Positions 1 to 12,086 are shown, counted from the stretch's first letter. The stretch is DNA of 64,000 nucleotides from Caprella mutica (GCA_947561585.1 CANNZV010000261.1:124001-188000), one strand, 5' to 3'. The notes: a model not told the origin generated them from the letters alone. A program made the numbers and translations.

Positions 1-315
1 TTACAGCTTGCGAAATGAATATACCTAACTTTAGCTTGCAAGAGTTGGTTGATATTTCCTATTGCCTGTAATATGTTTTCTGAGTAGTTGTAAATGTAAA
101 TTATCTGTAAATAAAAATAATAATTTGTTGCAATAATAATTCCTAGCTGTTTGAATTCTGTTATTTTTTTCATTATATTTAAAATTTATTATATAAATAT
201 AGTAGATGTCAAATCGTTTCACAAGTTTTATTTATTGTTTAAATAGTAAATTGCAATTTTTAAGATTGTAATAAATTATTGTATGCTAAATATATGAGCA
301 AACAAAAAATATGAA
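1..315. other. AT-rich sequence, nothing recognised
   Basis: Low-complexity AT-rich DNA. The only open frame (minus strand, about 60 codons) has no family signature and no splice context. Confidence 0.5.
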
Positions 316-460
316 TGGGGACCAAATGACCGGGAATCAAATAGTATGGGGATCAAATGACCGGGGATCTAATGACCGTGGGTCAAATGACCGGGGATCT
401 AATGACCGGGGATCAAATTACCGGGGATCTTTTGACCGGGGATCAATTGACCGGCCACCA
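316..460. repeat. 15 bp tandem word array, one end of a foldback-type element
   Basis: About nine imperfect copies of a 15 bp word of the form CCGGGGATCWAATGA. The array ends at 459; read on the minus strand the end is GGTGGCCGGTCAATTGATC, which fits terminus type 1 of the foldback family (GGTGACCGG...CAATT). No inverted partner arm lies within the window, so this is either a solo end or an element cut by the window edge. The open frame across it is a by-product of a word length divisible by three. Confidence 0.7.
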
Positions 461-1765
461 GGTGTCATATACTTATTCATTAAGGTAAGATATAATTTGG
501 TTGATAATTTATTGTTTGTTTAATACTATGTTTTTCGTATAGTAAAAGAATAGATAAAATAAATATAATATATATAGATAAGAATATATAAGATAAGAAG
601 AATATATAATAAGATAAGATAATAAATATAAAAAATGAAATATTATCATTAAACAGTAATTGAACCAATCAAAATAAATTACACGAGCATTAATATGATG
701 AATATGAACTCACCAGACTCTCTGGAGCGAGGAAACTAGACAATTTATTGAGAGAATTGATAGCACATTTATTTTCTCCTGGGTCTGTATGCTCACTCTA
801 GGACAGTCAACTAGACAATGAGAAACAAAGCTCAGTAACCTCTTACTTCAGTGATAAATTGGTGCAAGATAACTATATATTATTGACTTATTTCTTATTA
901 TTTAACACTAGATGCCCGAAGAGAACATTGATGTCCATTTTCAAATGATGTATTTTGCGGGGATATTTTTTAATATATTCCTTTTAGACGACCGGATAAC
1001 CACATTAGTACGTTTTCATTCTTTAGAACCAATGTGCACGCTTTCATTAGTTTGGGCAGTTGTGGTTGTATTTATAATTAAAAATATGCTTTCGCTTCTT
1101 ATATACTATATGCATATAATAAAAATATTACTGTTTTTCACGTTCAGATTATGGAAGAAAATAAGGGCAGAAAATTGTTATTTCCATGAGATAATATACT
1201 AAAAAATGCATCTTATGACTAACAATCTTTGCACAAGTAAGAGAATCTTATGCTGTGTATGACAGAATTAAAAGAAAATATTAATCTACACATTGCTAGT
1301 AACCTGAAAATTAGTTTGACAATATAAAACAATTTCCTAAATAGATAAATCAGTTGACATTAACATAGAATATTTATCATTGAAAGGCTTTCCCAGATTA
1401 AAAGTATTTATTATTACATTCTACTCATTAAATATTCATTTGACATTGCACGGAACTGATATCAGTTTATTATGTACACGTGTTATCACGGCATTATATC
1501 CAAGATAAGATAACTGTTTTAGTATAATTATTGAAGCTTCTCTATAAGATAATGGACATGTTATTGGTAGGTAATACCTACCTTTAGAGTTACATTACAT
1601 GCAAATATACTTATTGAAGAAATTAATCAACAACAAAATCATTCAATTAAACGGCTCTAGGAAAAATGCCATGTGGAAAACTGCCATACTAGATATTATA
1701 ATTAAGCAATGGGCAAATTTTCATGTGATTTGCAATTTTACCCTTTCATTGATTTAATTTAATGT
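461..1765. other. AT-rich intergenic sequence
   Basis: I see no gene, exon pair or repeat structure that can be supported. A 96-codon frame at 912-1202 has an ordinary AT-rich composition, no motif and no splice-site support. Confidence 0.5.
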
Positions 1766-1772
1766 GGGATCC

Positions 1773-1990
1773 GGAAAATTGATCGAAAGCAATTGACCGA
1801 AAACAATTGATCGAAAGCAATTGATCGAATGGAAAATTGATCGAATGGAAAATTGGTCGAATGGAAAATTGATCGAATGGAAAATTGGTCGAATGGAAAA
1901 TTGATCAAAAGGAAATTGGTCGAATGGAAAATTGATCGCACAACAATTGATCGAATGGAGAATTGACCGAAACAATATTGATCGAAAATG
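1773..1990. repeat. Left arm array, 16 bp word
   Basis: Words alternate between ATTGATCGAATGGAAA and ATTGGTCGAATGGAAA. They decay toward the loop into forms such as GATCGCACAACAATTGATCG, so the array is most regular in its centre. Confidence 0.85.
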
Positions 1991-2546
1991 ATATTTGATC
2001 TATTTACACTAATTGACAATGATAACAAAAACCATGGTTTACCAGAGAAACTTACTTGCAATATATTACAGCTAGTAGATCTTGTTACCATTATTTATAT
2101 ATAACAATAATAATTTATATAATAATATATAATAATAATTTATGTATAACATTTCTTCAATCAACTGTTTTTCTATAACAGAGAATTATTTGCTTTAAAA
2201 TATATTATAATTTGGAGAACTTTAAATTTTCTTATATCTAGAATTTAGATAACTTGTGAAATGAAAGTTAAATAATTAATTAATTTAGTAGTTTTAACGT
2301 CTGTTTCGGAACAAAAAGCCATGTCACTGACGGCAAAAGGGAATTAAATACAAGATATAGGAAGAAGCAGTCAGAAAGGAAAGTGGATTCATGAAAAAAG
2401 TCACTTAACACCGTCGGTAACAATGCTCATGGATGAAGAAAAGCTATTTTGTGAGTGCAGTCACTTACTAAGGAATGTAACAAAAGGGACACTAAGCACC
2501 GGTTACTGCACTCACGGATGGAAGAAAATAATGAAGCTGATCTATT

Positions 2547-3086
2547 CGATCAATTTTCCATTCGATCAATTGTTGTGCGATCAATTTTCCTTTCGATCAA
2601 TTTTCCATTCGACCAATTTTCCTTTCGACCAATTTTCCTTTCGATCAATTTTCCATTCGACCAATTTTCCTTTCGACCAATTTTCCATTCGATCAATTTT
2701 CCTTTCGATCAATTTTCCATTCGACCAATTTTCCTTTCGACCAATTTTCCATTCGATCAATTTTCCATTCGACCAATTTTCCATTCGACCAATTTTCCTT
2801 TCGACCAATTTTCCATTCGATCAATTTTCCATTCGATCAATTTTCCATTCGACCAATTTTCCTTTCGACCAATTTTCCATTCGATCAATTTTCCATTCGA
2901 CCAATTTTCCATTCGACCAATTTTCCTTTCGATCAATTTTCCATTCGACCAATTTTCCTTTCGACCAATTTTCCATTCGATCAATTTTCCATTCGACCAA
3001 TTTTCCATTCGACCAATTTTCCTTTCGACCAATTTTCCATTCGATCAATTTTCCATTCGATCAATTGCTTTCGATCAATTTTCCTA
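2547..3086. repeat. Right arm array, 16 bp word, inverted
   Basis: Reverse complement of the left arm word, with two binary variable positions (GATC or GACC; CCATT or CCTTT). All reading frames of the array are open because three 16 bp words give 48 bp without stops; the apparent 230- and 210-codon proteins are artefacts of this. Confidence 0.9.
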
Positions 3087-3092
3087 GACCCG

Positions 3093-3866
3093 GAATTGTG
3101 CAGGAAAAAGCATAAAAAATAATATTGACGGTAGATTCATGAATAGAAGTTGTCCTAATAGAATATTTATTTTATAGTTAAAATAATTGTCGTTCACATT
3201 AAACCCCGTTAGCCTAGTAAAGAAACTATTGGTTAATAAAAATTAAAATCTATCAAAGCAAAACATTCTCTTCAATTAGTTCTGTATATAATGAATAGTA
3301 CTAACAAAAGCTTTACATCATATTATTATTCTGCTTGTTCCTTCCTTAGTGAGTACCCTAGAGTAATGATATTATACCTAGAGAGAGTGAGTGTTTCAGC
3401 GATTGCAGGACGCTGTCACGCTGAGTGAGTCGGGGGGTCCAAACCTTAGTAGCTAGAGTGACGTAGTGAGGAGAGGTATGCTGCACAGCTCGCTCCACCT
3501 TGAGTATATGATTTGCGAGGGTTTTACTGCTCTCTCATGACATCTATCTTTATTCACAACTATACCCATATCAAATATCGTCATGGCTTGCTCTAATGAA
3601 TGTTATCTAATTATTTATAAGATGTAAACAGTTCAATCGCAAGATGTTATGAGTGACTAACCCACGCGCTATATTATTTAAATACAGGTAATGGTAACTT
3701 TGAACATCGGCAAATTGATATACCTATATTAAACTCTGTTGATAATAGTAATATATTTTGATTATAATAATGTTTATCCACTGGTGTTTTCCTTACAATT
3801 ATCACACGTTATATATTTTTTACCTCTTGAAATCGAAACAATATTGGAAAATGAATTTTTATATCT
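3093..3866. other. Intergenic sequence with a dispersed repeat fragment
   Basis: No gene seen. Around 3395-3440 the phrase GATTGCAGGACGCTG resembles GGTTGCAGGACGCTG at 21056-21070, next to another shared segment, so part of this stretch belongs to a dispersed repeat. Confidence 0.4.
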
Positions 3867-4054
3867 GGGGAAACTTACGAATTATCGGTCATTCTCATAT
3901 CTTCGGTCATATAAGATCAAACTATATTGCAATTGTTATTTAGGTAAAATCTATTTTAGTTGGTATCTACAATAAAATTTAAATAACAATTGTAATATCG
4001 TTTTTTCTTATATGACCGATGATATGAAACTGACCGATAATTCGTAATTCACCC
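3867..4054. mobile_element. Short foldback (hairpin) element with ATCGGTCA words
   Basis: Arms at about 3867-3945 and 3980-4054 are inverted copies. Each contains TTACGAATTATCGGTCA followed by a second CGGTCATAT phrase 17 bp further in. The right end read on the minus strand begins GGGTGAATTACGAATT, loosely like terminus type 1. It is small, and no target duplication is evident. Confidence 0.6.
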
Positions 4055-4524
4055 TACAGTATACTTGAATAATGGTAACGGGAGTCAAATTAAAGTATTA
4101 CGTTATGCACAAATGTTGCATGATGACAAGTTAGGTATTCTAATAATAATTAGGTGAATTAATACAAATTATGCATTGTGAGAAAAATCTCAAATTTCCG
4201 TAAGAGCAACTCACTATGTGTATATATTTAAAACTATTCTGCTGTGTGATGTTATGCGATATAATATTCATTAATTATTAAATTCATAATGGAATTCATT
4301 AAAAATTTGTTTTCAGTGCAAAATTATAATACTTCTCAAGAATTTTATTTGCAAAAATTGCATGAAAACATCATAAAAAAGTTTTATCGCGCGACCGCTC
4401 ATTATATAACACCCTACCCTGATCATGTTTTGATAAGCACTGCCGGCATATCGCGCGATTTGCTAAGGTTTGAAATCGTCACGCAAGACGCTATATTATT
4501 TTGGCCACTGACTCACCACTTGGA
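4055..4524. other. Sequence ending in a dispersed repeat segment
   Basis: Positions 4483-4523 are nearly identical to 21146-21183 (shared phrase TATTATTTTGGCCACTGACT). A 96-codon frame over 4289-4579 runs into this repeat and matches no family I know, so I do not call it a gene. Confidence 0.45.
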
Positions 4525-4659
4525 GAGTACGTCCATTACACTTTCAGTAATTAGATATAAACAAATTCGGTATGCATGATACCACAAACTAAACATATTA
4601 TTGTCTATTATAATTAATAATTGTTCCTCTTTCGATTATATTTAGTAAAAGGTGAGGCA

Positions 4660-5060
4660 ATTGAAGGTGGGAAAAATGAAGGTGGGGAAAATGAAGGTTG
4701 TGGAAGTGTAGATGGTGGAAGTGTAATTGGTGGAAGGGTAGATGGTAGAAGTGTAAATGGTGGAAGTGTAGATTGTGGAAGTGTAGATTGTGGAAGTGTA
4801 GACAGTGGAAGTGTAGATTGTGGAAGTGTGAATGGTGGAAGTGTAGATTGTGGAAGTGTAGATGGTGGAAGTGTAGATTGTGGAAGTGTAGATGGTGGAA
4901 GTGTAGATAGTGGAAATGTAGATGGTGGTAGTGTAAATGGTGGAAGTGTAGATTGTGGAAGTGTAGATGGTGGAAGAGTAGATAGTGGAAATGTAGATGG
5001 TGGAAGTGTTGATGCATGGTGGAAATGTTGTTGATGGAAATGTAGGTGGAGGAAGGGAAT
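4660..5060. repeat. Left arm array, 15 bp word GGTGGAAGTGTAGAT
   Basis: About 24 imperfect copies, with the variable position GGTGG/TTGTGG/CAGTGG. At the array edges words turn into GGTGGGGAAAATGAA. Confidence 0.9.
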
Positions 5061-5397
5061 GTTGGGGAAATGTAGGTGGGGGAATTATAGGAGGGTGGGG
5101 GAAGGAACTGTGGATCCAAAATATAACTTAATTAGTTTAGAAAAGATGTCGTATGGTGCTAAACAAAATACGTTTAACGGACATTCTATCAATAGTACCT
5201 CATAAGGTTGATGAAAATCAATTTATTGTCTCCAATAAAATATATTTTAATCTGTAGTATATAGCTACTATTATAAAATAAGACGTGTCAGTCGAACTGT
5301 CCGTCACAAAAAACGTTAAATAGACATTCTATCAACTGTGCCTCTTAAAGTTGCTGTAAATCGAGTATGTGATGCGACCAAGAAAATTAAATACAAA

Positions 5398-5535
5398 CTA
5401 GCAAGACCCGTGAAAATTCCACGGGATGAGAATCAACAAGAATGTTCTGATATAACTGATTATAAATTATAATTACAGAAAACATATGAAACGCAGTAAA
5501 TGTTTTTAGTAACATGCTTTTGAAAATAATATTCT
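5398..5535 (+). repeat. Loop segment, copy 1 of a dispersed repeat
   Basis: This loop of the 4525-6881 element recurs, inverted and diverged, at 6896-7053. Shared phrases are CTAGCAAGACCCGTG and AGCATGTTACTAAA (the latter as seen on the minus strand here). It contains a small internal palindrome around CCGTG...CACGG. Confidence 0.75.
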
Positions 5536-5845
5536 TTGTATTTAATTATCTTGGTCACATCACGTACTCGATTAGCTCCAGCTTTATGGGGCGATATTGA
5601 TCTAAAGTATGTTTAACCCGTTTTGTGACGGACAGACCGACTGATACGGCTTATTTTATTATAGTATATCGATTATCCCTTATAAATAATTTATTGGAGA
5701 CATTAATCTGGTTTACACCAACTTTATGAGTTACTATTGATAGAGTGTCTGTTTAACGTATTTTGTGACAGATCGACTGACGGACATTATCAGTTTATCA
5801 CCATACAACATTTTTTCCAAACCAAGTTGGATTTTAGCTCCACAG

Positions 5846-6735
5846 TTCCTCCCCCACACCCCTTGACTTCCCCCACCTTCACTTCCCTCACATACATTTC
5901 ACCCACCTTCACTTCCTCCACCTACATTTCACTCACTTCCTCCACCTACATTTCCCCACCTATATTTCCCACACCTTCACTTCCTCCACCTACATTTCCC
6001 CTACCTATATTTCCCCCTCCTATATTTCCCCCACCTTTACTTCCCTCACATACATTTCACCTACTTTCACTTCCTCCACCTACATTTCACCCATCTGCAT
6101 TTCCCCACCTATATTTCCCACACCTTCACTTCCTTCACCTATATTTCCCCCACCTATATTTCCCCCACCTATATTTCCCCCACCTTCACTTCCCTCACAT
6201 ACATTTCAATTACCTTCACTTCCTCCACCTACATTTCACCCACCTGCATTTCCTCCACCTACTTTTCCTCCTCCTACTTTTCCCCAACCTATATGTCCCC
6301 ACCTTCACTTCCTCCACCTACATTTCACCCGCCTTCACTTCCTCCATGTGCACTTTCACCACTTACAATTCCACCACCTACATTTCCCCCATCTTCACTT
6401 CCTCCAAGTACACTTTCACCACTTACACTTCCACCACCTACCTTTCCTTCAGTTACACTTCCACCATCAACATTTCCACCCTCTACTCTTCAGCATATAC
6501 ACTTCCACCATTTACACTTGTCACAAATTCACTTCCCCCATTTTTACTTCCCCCATCTACACTTTCCCCACCTACACCTCTCCCACCTTCACATTCCCCA
6601 CCTATACTACTCCCATCTATACTTCTCCCATCTTCATTTCCCCAAAATTACTATCCCCCACATTCTTTTCTCCCACCTTCCCTTCCTCCACATCCACTTC
6701 CCCCCATTTCATTTCTCCCACTTTCAATTGCCTCA
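5846..6735. repeat. Right arm array, inverted 15 bp word, degenerate
   Basis: About 55 degenerate words of the form CCACCTACATTTCCC or CCACCTTCACTTCCT, the complement of the left arm word. The array is strongly strand-asymmetric (pyrimidine-rich on plus) and more diverged than the left arm. Confidence 0.85.
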
Positions 6736-6895
6736 CGTTTTACTAAATAAAATCAAATTGAAACACACAATGAAAATAAGAGGTTCAAAATATAAAAGAC
6801 ATCAATATTATGTTTAGTTTGTGGTATCATGCATACCGAATTTGTTTATATCTAATTACTGAAAGCGTAACGGACGTACTCACAGAGGAAGGAAC

Positions 6896-7053
6896 AAATA
6901 CAAATAATATTATTTTAAGAAGCATGTTACTAAACACATTTGCTGCGTTTTACATGCTTTCTGTCCAAATCAGAGTCATTTTATAGTCAGTTCTATGAAA
7001 ACATTTTTGTTGATCTCATCCCGTGGATTTTCCACGGGTCTTGCTAGTTAGAA
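6896..7053 (-). repeat. Copy 2 of the loop segment, inverted
   Basis: Inverted homologue of 5398-5535, immediately outside the right end of the foldback element. CCACGGGTCTTGCTAG at its right edge matches the left edge of copy 1. Confidence 0.75.
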
Positions 7054-9379
7054 ATAAATTCCAGTGAGTGTGGTTTTTTGCATTTTTTTATTTAAAGTTA
7101 TGTTCCCGCGAAAAAAGCATATAGTGAGTTGCAATAAGGGCTGGGTATGTCAGCGTATCATTTTGGAGAAACGCCTAAATCAGCTCTACATAACCGAACA
7201 TGCCATATTCCAATAATGTATTTATTATTACCAAATATTTATTCTGTACTTTTTCCGTTAGAAGATAAATACAACTAATGCTTGTAACGTTAGAATTAAA
7301 GAGAGAAGATAATGGAAATTTCATTTGCAGAGAAGCGTAACTAGATCCATGTGTTCACCTGGTACATCTTGGTTGTTGTTGGATTTAGTGAACGTCAAGT
7401 TGTGCTGTCATTTCAGTAAATGATTTATTATTTATAGCATGTTATATCTCATTTTTTATCATCCAGATATCCTGTTCATTTACAAATAAATTCTAATCAT
7501 TTGATTACATCAATAATTGAGTATTATTAGTTTAGAATCCGACAACAACCCTAAATCGTAAGTTTTAATGATCATTTACCGCTTAATATGAACAATTATC
7601 TATTCTTCTTTATTGAAGTAAATCTAGTGAACAATAAAATGTATACTCTAATTAAATTTAATCTATATTTAATATTTAATCTCTAATTTTCATACTTTTC
7701 AGATTCAAGTCCAATCTAATCCAAATTTCATATACCTAAATTTTAAATCAAAATTGATGTAAAATTGGGAGCAACTGAAGATAACGGATATAGGTCCGCT
7801 ATATTTCCTTCATTTTGTCTATTTTTTGTATCTCATTATATTTAGGTTTAATTATTGTCAGTAATAAAAAGGAAACAAGGGAGATGATTTATAATTAAAA
7901 TTTAATGGATCACTCGCAACCCCATTTCAACAACTCTACAATATCATTTGAGTTATGAAAATAATGCCTATTTGTAAATATTTATTGGCATCATTCATTA
8001 TTTGCATTATCTTACACTACGTATCTTCTTACTGTTATGTAACATTCGTAAGGAAGGACTTCCAGATTTAATGTGATCATCAGAGCTGATTTCACAATAA
8101 AAGTTTTAGCTTGAATGAGGCTTTTATGTATTTCAATGAATTAGTGATTAATGTTTTTTCTATATTAATTCTACAGGTAATTAAGGAGTAAATAACTGTT
8201 TAATATTTATTAGCACAAATACAGAAATTCACACTTGAGCAAAGAGAATATGGGCTCTAAGGAAAATAATAAAAAAGGGGATAGAGCTTCAAATGACAAA
8301 AAAAAACACAAATATGGGGAAGAGAAACCTAAACTGAAACTTTGATAGAATAAGTTCTATTCAAACTTTACAGAGAACCAAAAAAAAATCATCACAAAAA
8401 TAATTAGACCTATTCAGTATACATTGAATATATATTAATAAGGCCTTTTAAAGGATACATTCGCCTGGGTTGTTTTTAACGAACTATCTTTTATAGTTTG
8501 AGACTATATAATATAAATGTCAATTATAAATATTCAACACCACGGACACACAATAGTTTTTGTTTCAGAGTTCGTGAATAAATATATAGATATATTCAAG
8601 TTGAAATTGTTCATAATTGTAGTACACAAATTAGTGGTCCTCTTCTTCAGTCACAGAGTCGACTGATTGACCTACAATAAGTGACAATCAGTTCTCCTCA
8701 CCGTGGTAAAGTAGAGGATATTTCAGCCACTCGTAGACTCAGCACCAAAGCTAGTCTCGAATTCACAGTTCATATTCCCAACAGTTGAGTTATATTACTT
8801 GAAATTAAATATTTTATTTCAATACAAAAATCATTATATATTTTATCAAAAAATAAACACCCCAACGAGCAACTAAAAGTTGATAAAAAATGATATATTG
8901 GTATCATTTATTTAAGAACTTGGAATAGTAGAGTTTTTTTTTTTTTAGTTACCAGAATTAAAAATCTTTAGAAAAAAAAATTAAAAATTAATTATAGACA
9001 CTTTACAAAGAAGCTTTACAGAAGAGACATTCATTTCGTAAATTACAATTTACTTAAATAATTGTTATTAATTAATAATTTGTATCTTATAGTTCTTCAA
9101 GAAAACAGAAAGGCAATTATTAATCTTCAATGTCCTGAAAAAGCTCAAAATCGGAAATACCTTATTTAAAATTTCGGGCCATTGAACATACAATACACGG
9201 AATGAGTAACTGTTAAATAAGAAATAATTGTTTTGGGTGAAACCTTTGTAATTGAATTATTTTTATAAAAATAAATAGGTATAATCGACTTTCAATTCGA
9301 TTATATCATAATTTCTCATTTTTTTCATATTTCTATCGTAAGTAATTATCGCCACCTGTCGATTTAGTTAGAAGCCTTA
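7054..9379. other. 2.3 kb AT-rich sequence without recognisable features
   Basis: No exon with paired splice sites, no domain and no tandem or inverted repeat long enough to report. Homopolymer A runs and an 11-base T run near 8940 are present. Confidence 0.45.
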
Positions 9380-9582
9380 AGGCCTTGTTACACGGTGCGG
9401 GTTACTGTCGTGATAGTAGAGAGCTGCTGTCCCACTGTACTTGCATGCCAGTAGCTCAATGTTAATAGCATTGAATATCCATAACAGTTACTTAACTGAT
9501 GCAGTCACACTGTGCGAGTAGCTGCACTACAGTAACTGGCTAAGCCAACCCGCACGTTTACTCGTACCGTGTAACAAGGCCT
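9380..9582. mobile_element. 203 bp MITE with TA flanks
   Basis: Terminal inverted repeats AGGCCTTGTTACACGGTGCG (left) and AGGCCTTGTTACACGGTACG (right, minus strand), flanked by TA on both sides. Inner parts of the arms also match (GTGCGGGTT). The ends resemble those of the 25964-26683 element in layout (xGCC..GT.TTACAC.G), which suggests a common type of TA-inserting DNA transposon. Confidence 0.8.
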
Positions 9583-9584
9583 TA

Positions 9585-11663
9585 CATCTAAGAATGTAGT
9601 CCTTTGTTTCCAGTAAAGTTTTTGACATGCTAACGTCAACACTTTAAAAACTGTGCCAATAGAGTCTGTGTTCATCCAGATTAGGTGAGAATTATTTGTG
9701 TGTTTATACTATTTTGTTAACAATTTGTTATTGATAGTGTTAGCTCTTTACTCTTTGTGGTATTTAAGAATTGGGCTTTATTAGTGTTCAGTTCACTCCG
9801 AATATCGTTTCGAATTAAGTAGTGATACAAAATATTTAATGCCCTTTTGTCCAAGGCATAATGAATTTGTCTGATTGCTAATTATTCAATGTTATGGTTG
9901 CCTCTCTGTAAGTCTGTAAACATAACATTAATATTAGCACTAACAGGGGTGCAGGTATTCCGGAAAACGCTCTACACACATTGTTCTGATTTTGAAAAAA
10001 AAATCACATTTCATTTTTCCACTACGAAGGGTTCGATGAATCCATGTATGGAACCCGTGGGGTTGGGGTTTGGAACCTACAATAAGGACATACGGTTAAA
10101 AGGGGATCGTATCGACTAAAAAGGAAAAAATTGCTATTGAAGTTGTGCATACGATGAAGTTCTTTTAGTGAATATACCTAAAGCTTCTGAACAACCTTTG
10201 TCTGATATATATTTTGAAATTAACGATAAACCCCAAAGAGAGATTTTTTTTAAACTCGTAACTCCTCTCTGGATTTTTCGGATAGAACAAAACCGATTAC
10301 ACCGTTTTATTCATAAGTTCCCACTCTACAGTTCTGTATGAGGTTTTTTACAAATTGGTTTCTGAAAAAATAATTATTCTAAACAAATAAACTTTTATAG
10401 CAAGTGTATGATGAACAAGTTACAACTTTCTGTTTGCCTCCATCTGTAAAATTCAGGGAGAAGAAACAAATTCAAATCAGAAAAAGAAATTTTTAGGGGA
10501 GCCAATTTTCTGAATATTTTAGGAAAATATTAATAAAAAAGGCACTTCTAGATGGATTTGAGCTCTATTAATTTAACACGTTATCCGGGAGATTATGAGG
10601 AGTCATTTTATGTCAAAAAAAAAATCAATCCTATTGTTCAGACTTTTTTTCTCGAACCCCGATCTCCTGCGGAGTCCTGCCAAAAAAAAAAATGTAAGGT
10701 AGTTCATTCAAAATGTTCCACTTCTTCGATTTTTGAGTTAGAGATATTAGAGTTGTTTCATGTTGTTCAATATTTTTAGTTTTCAACATAGATGCATAGC
10801 TTTTTTCCAAATTCGTTTCGAGAAAAATGTAGAAATGTAAAAATTCAAAAATATATTTATTTTTTGTATTATACATCTACGTTCAAATTTTCACATATTG
10901 AAAAATCAATTAAAAAAAAAACCAGATGTATCTATTTAGTCAACTGAATTATGAAGAAAATGAAACAAACCCCATGTCTTTAGTTCTAAAACTTTATGAG
11001 TTGCAACAATTCGTATTCAAAAAGGAATTTTTCAGGAGGGCCAAATAATATTTCTATGTATGTCTACTTTAAAGGTCCCCTCCACTCTATTTTTTTATTT
11101 CTCTATTCATTAGAACTAAGGTTACTGGTTATAAAACTGCAAACCATTTCAAATTTGGTTTTATGGTTTTATTACAATATGTAATTTAAGATTTGTTTTC
11201 GTTCTTTCCACTACACCTCTGAATTTCAAGCAAAAAAAAATGTGGTTTGTGCTAACCCGCTAACTGGATCCGACAAATTCAAAACAATAACACAGCTAAT
11301 GGATCCATATAACGAATCCAAGTAAATAATTAAGTATTTATTACTAATAGTTTTCATATATCATAACATTTTTTCCTATCTAGAGAACTGTTCATTTTAA
11401 AACACTGTATTTGAATAGGTATGTACTATGTATATAACGAACGAACACACCTACTCAATTATGGGGCCTTTATTTTCTTATGTATCTCAGAATGAAAAAA
11501 AGCTAAATTTTAATATTTCTTATATAATTAATTGTGAACAGAATACTTGATTGATTTTAATTCTGCTTAATGTTATATGTTATATAAACTTAGCTCTACA
11601 TATTCAAAGCAATTCCAGATTTATTTAATTTCGAGTGCAGAGGATCTTTCTTAAGACAGCCAT
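9585..11663. other. Intergenic sequence downstream of the atlastin-like gene
   Basis: No coding exon identified. TTTAAAGGTCCCCTCC at about 11068 is a terminus of the dispersed element seen in full at 57065-57653. Several open frames of 60-80 codons here have no motif or splice support. Confidence 0.45.
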
Positions 11664-12086
11664 TTATGAAAAATTTAATGCATGCACTGGGAGAAGCGGA
11701 AAAAGTACTGCAAAACCTATTACTAACAAAATTACTATTTGAAACGAAAATAATTTCTCCACTTTATTTTCCTTCTTTCTCTCTTCTTTCAATTTATTCA
11801 CTGCCATCTGTTTTTCATGACTTTCTAGCGCCAATGCAACTTTGTTCTCTATAAATAATTCCTTCATTTCTTTTTCCAATTTCAATCTCTTCTGTCTCTC
11901 CTCTTCCAATTTCTTCTTAATCTCCAAGTTTCTTATCTTCTCTCTCTTCTGCTCCAATTTTATCATTTTCTCTTTTTCTAATTTCAATTTTTCCTCTGCT
12001 TCCAACTTCATAGCTTTCTCCTTTTCCTCTTCCAATTTAATTTGCATGTTGGCTTTGCAGTAGTTTTCGTGGAGATTGTTCATCAA
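11664..12086 (-). CDS. Atlastin-like exon 8 (coiled coil and hydrophobic tail)
   Basis: Acceptor TTTTTCAG. It encodes about 140 residues to a stop. Heptad-rich repeats such as KLEAEEKLKLEKEKMIKLEQ dominate. They are followed by one hydrophobic run (IVILLVIGFAVLFPLL) about 8 residues before the end. The tail could be a single membrane anchor. No second hydrophobic segment and no amphipathic C-terminal helix is seen. Confidence 0.8.
   Translation of the reverse strand: MMNNLHENYCKANMQIKLEEEKEKAMKLEAEEKLKLEKEKMIKLEQKREKIRNLEIKKKLEEERQKRLKLEKEMKELFIENKVALALESHEKQMAVNKLKEERKKENKVEKLFSFQIVILLVIGFAVLFPLLPVHALNFS

Larger units (their letters stand above)
1766..3092. mobile_element. Foldback element with inverted 16 bp word arrays
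   Basis: The left end has about 13 copies of a 16 bp word (ATTGATCGAATGGAAA) and the right end about 33 copies of its reverse complement. The outermost bases are GGGATCCGGAAAATTGATCG on the left and, on the minus strand, GGGTCTAGGAAAATTGATCG on the right. Both arms share a terminal variant word GATCGAAAGCAATTG before the regular words start, so the arms are homologous in order and not only in word. The loop (about 1991-2546) carries no recognisable gene. No convincing target duplication is visible at the flanks. The structure is read directly; the transposon status is inferred from resemblance to the other members. Confidence 0.75.
4525..6881. mobile_element. 2.4 kb nested foldback element with inverted 15 bp word arrays
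   Basis: The outer inverted ends are GAGTACGTCCATTACACTTT (4525) and, on the minus strand, GAGTACGTCCGTTACGCTTT (ending 6881). The arms stay homologous inward through a unique segment (GGTATGCATGATACCACAAA), a word array (GGTGGAAGTGTAGAT on the left, its complement on the right) and another unique segment around 5155/5800. They then continue to a loop at about 5400-5535. The arms differ in length because the right array is about twice as long. No coding domain is seen; the long open frames are word-array artefacts. No target duplication is clear. Its ends are not of the GGT type, so it is only structurally like the other foldback elements. Confidence 0.75.

Noticed and set aside
912..1202. 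96-codon hydrophobic plus-strand frame
   Set aside because: Composition as expected from AT-rich DNA; no start context, family or exon partner.
2423..3115. Long overlapping open frames (up to 230 codons) on both strands
   Set aside because: They are translations of the 16 bp word array; a 48 bp period without stops keeps every frame open.
4289..4579. 96-codon plus-strand frame
   Set aside because: Its 3' part is a dispersed repeat and the arm of a foldback element; no homology recognised.
5737..6817. Pro/His-rich 337-, 174- and 132-codon frames
   Set aside because: Different frames of the same degenerate 15 bp array; no domain, no splice sites.
10552..11184. Small frames of 60-80 codons
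   Set aside because: No motif or splice context; consistent with chance.
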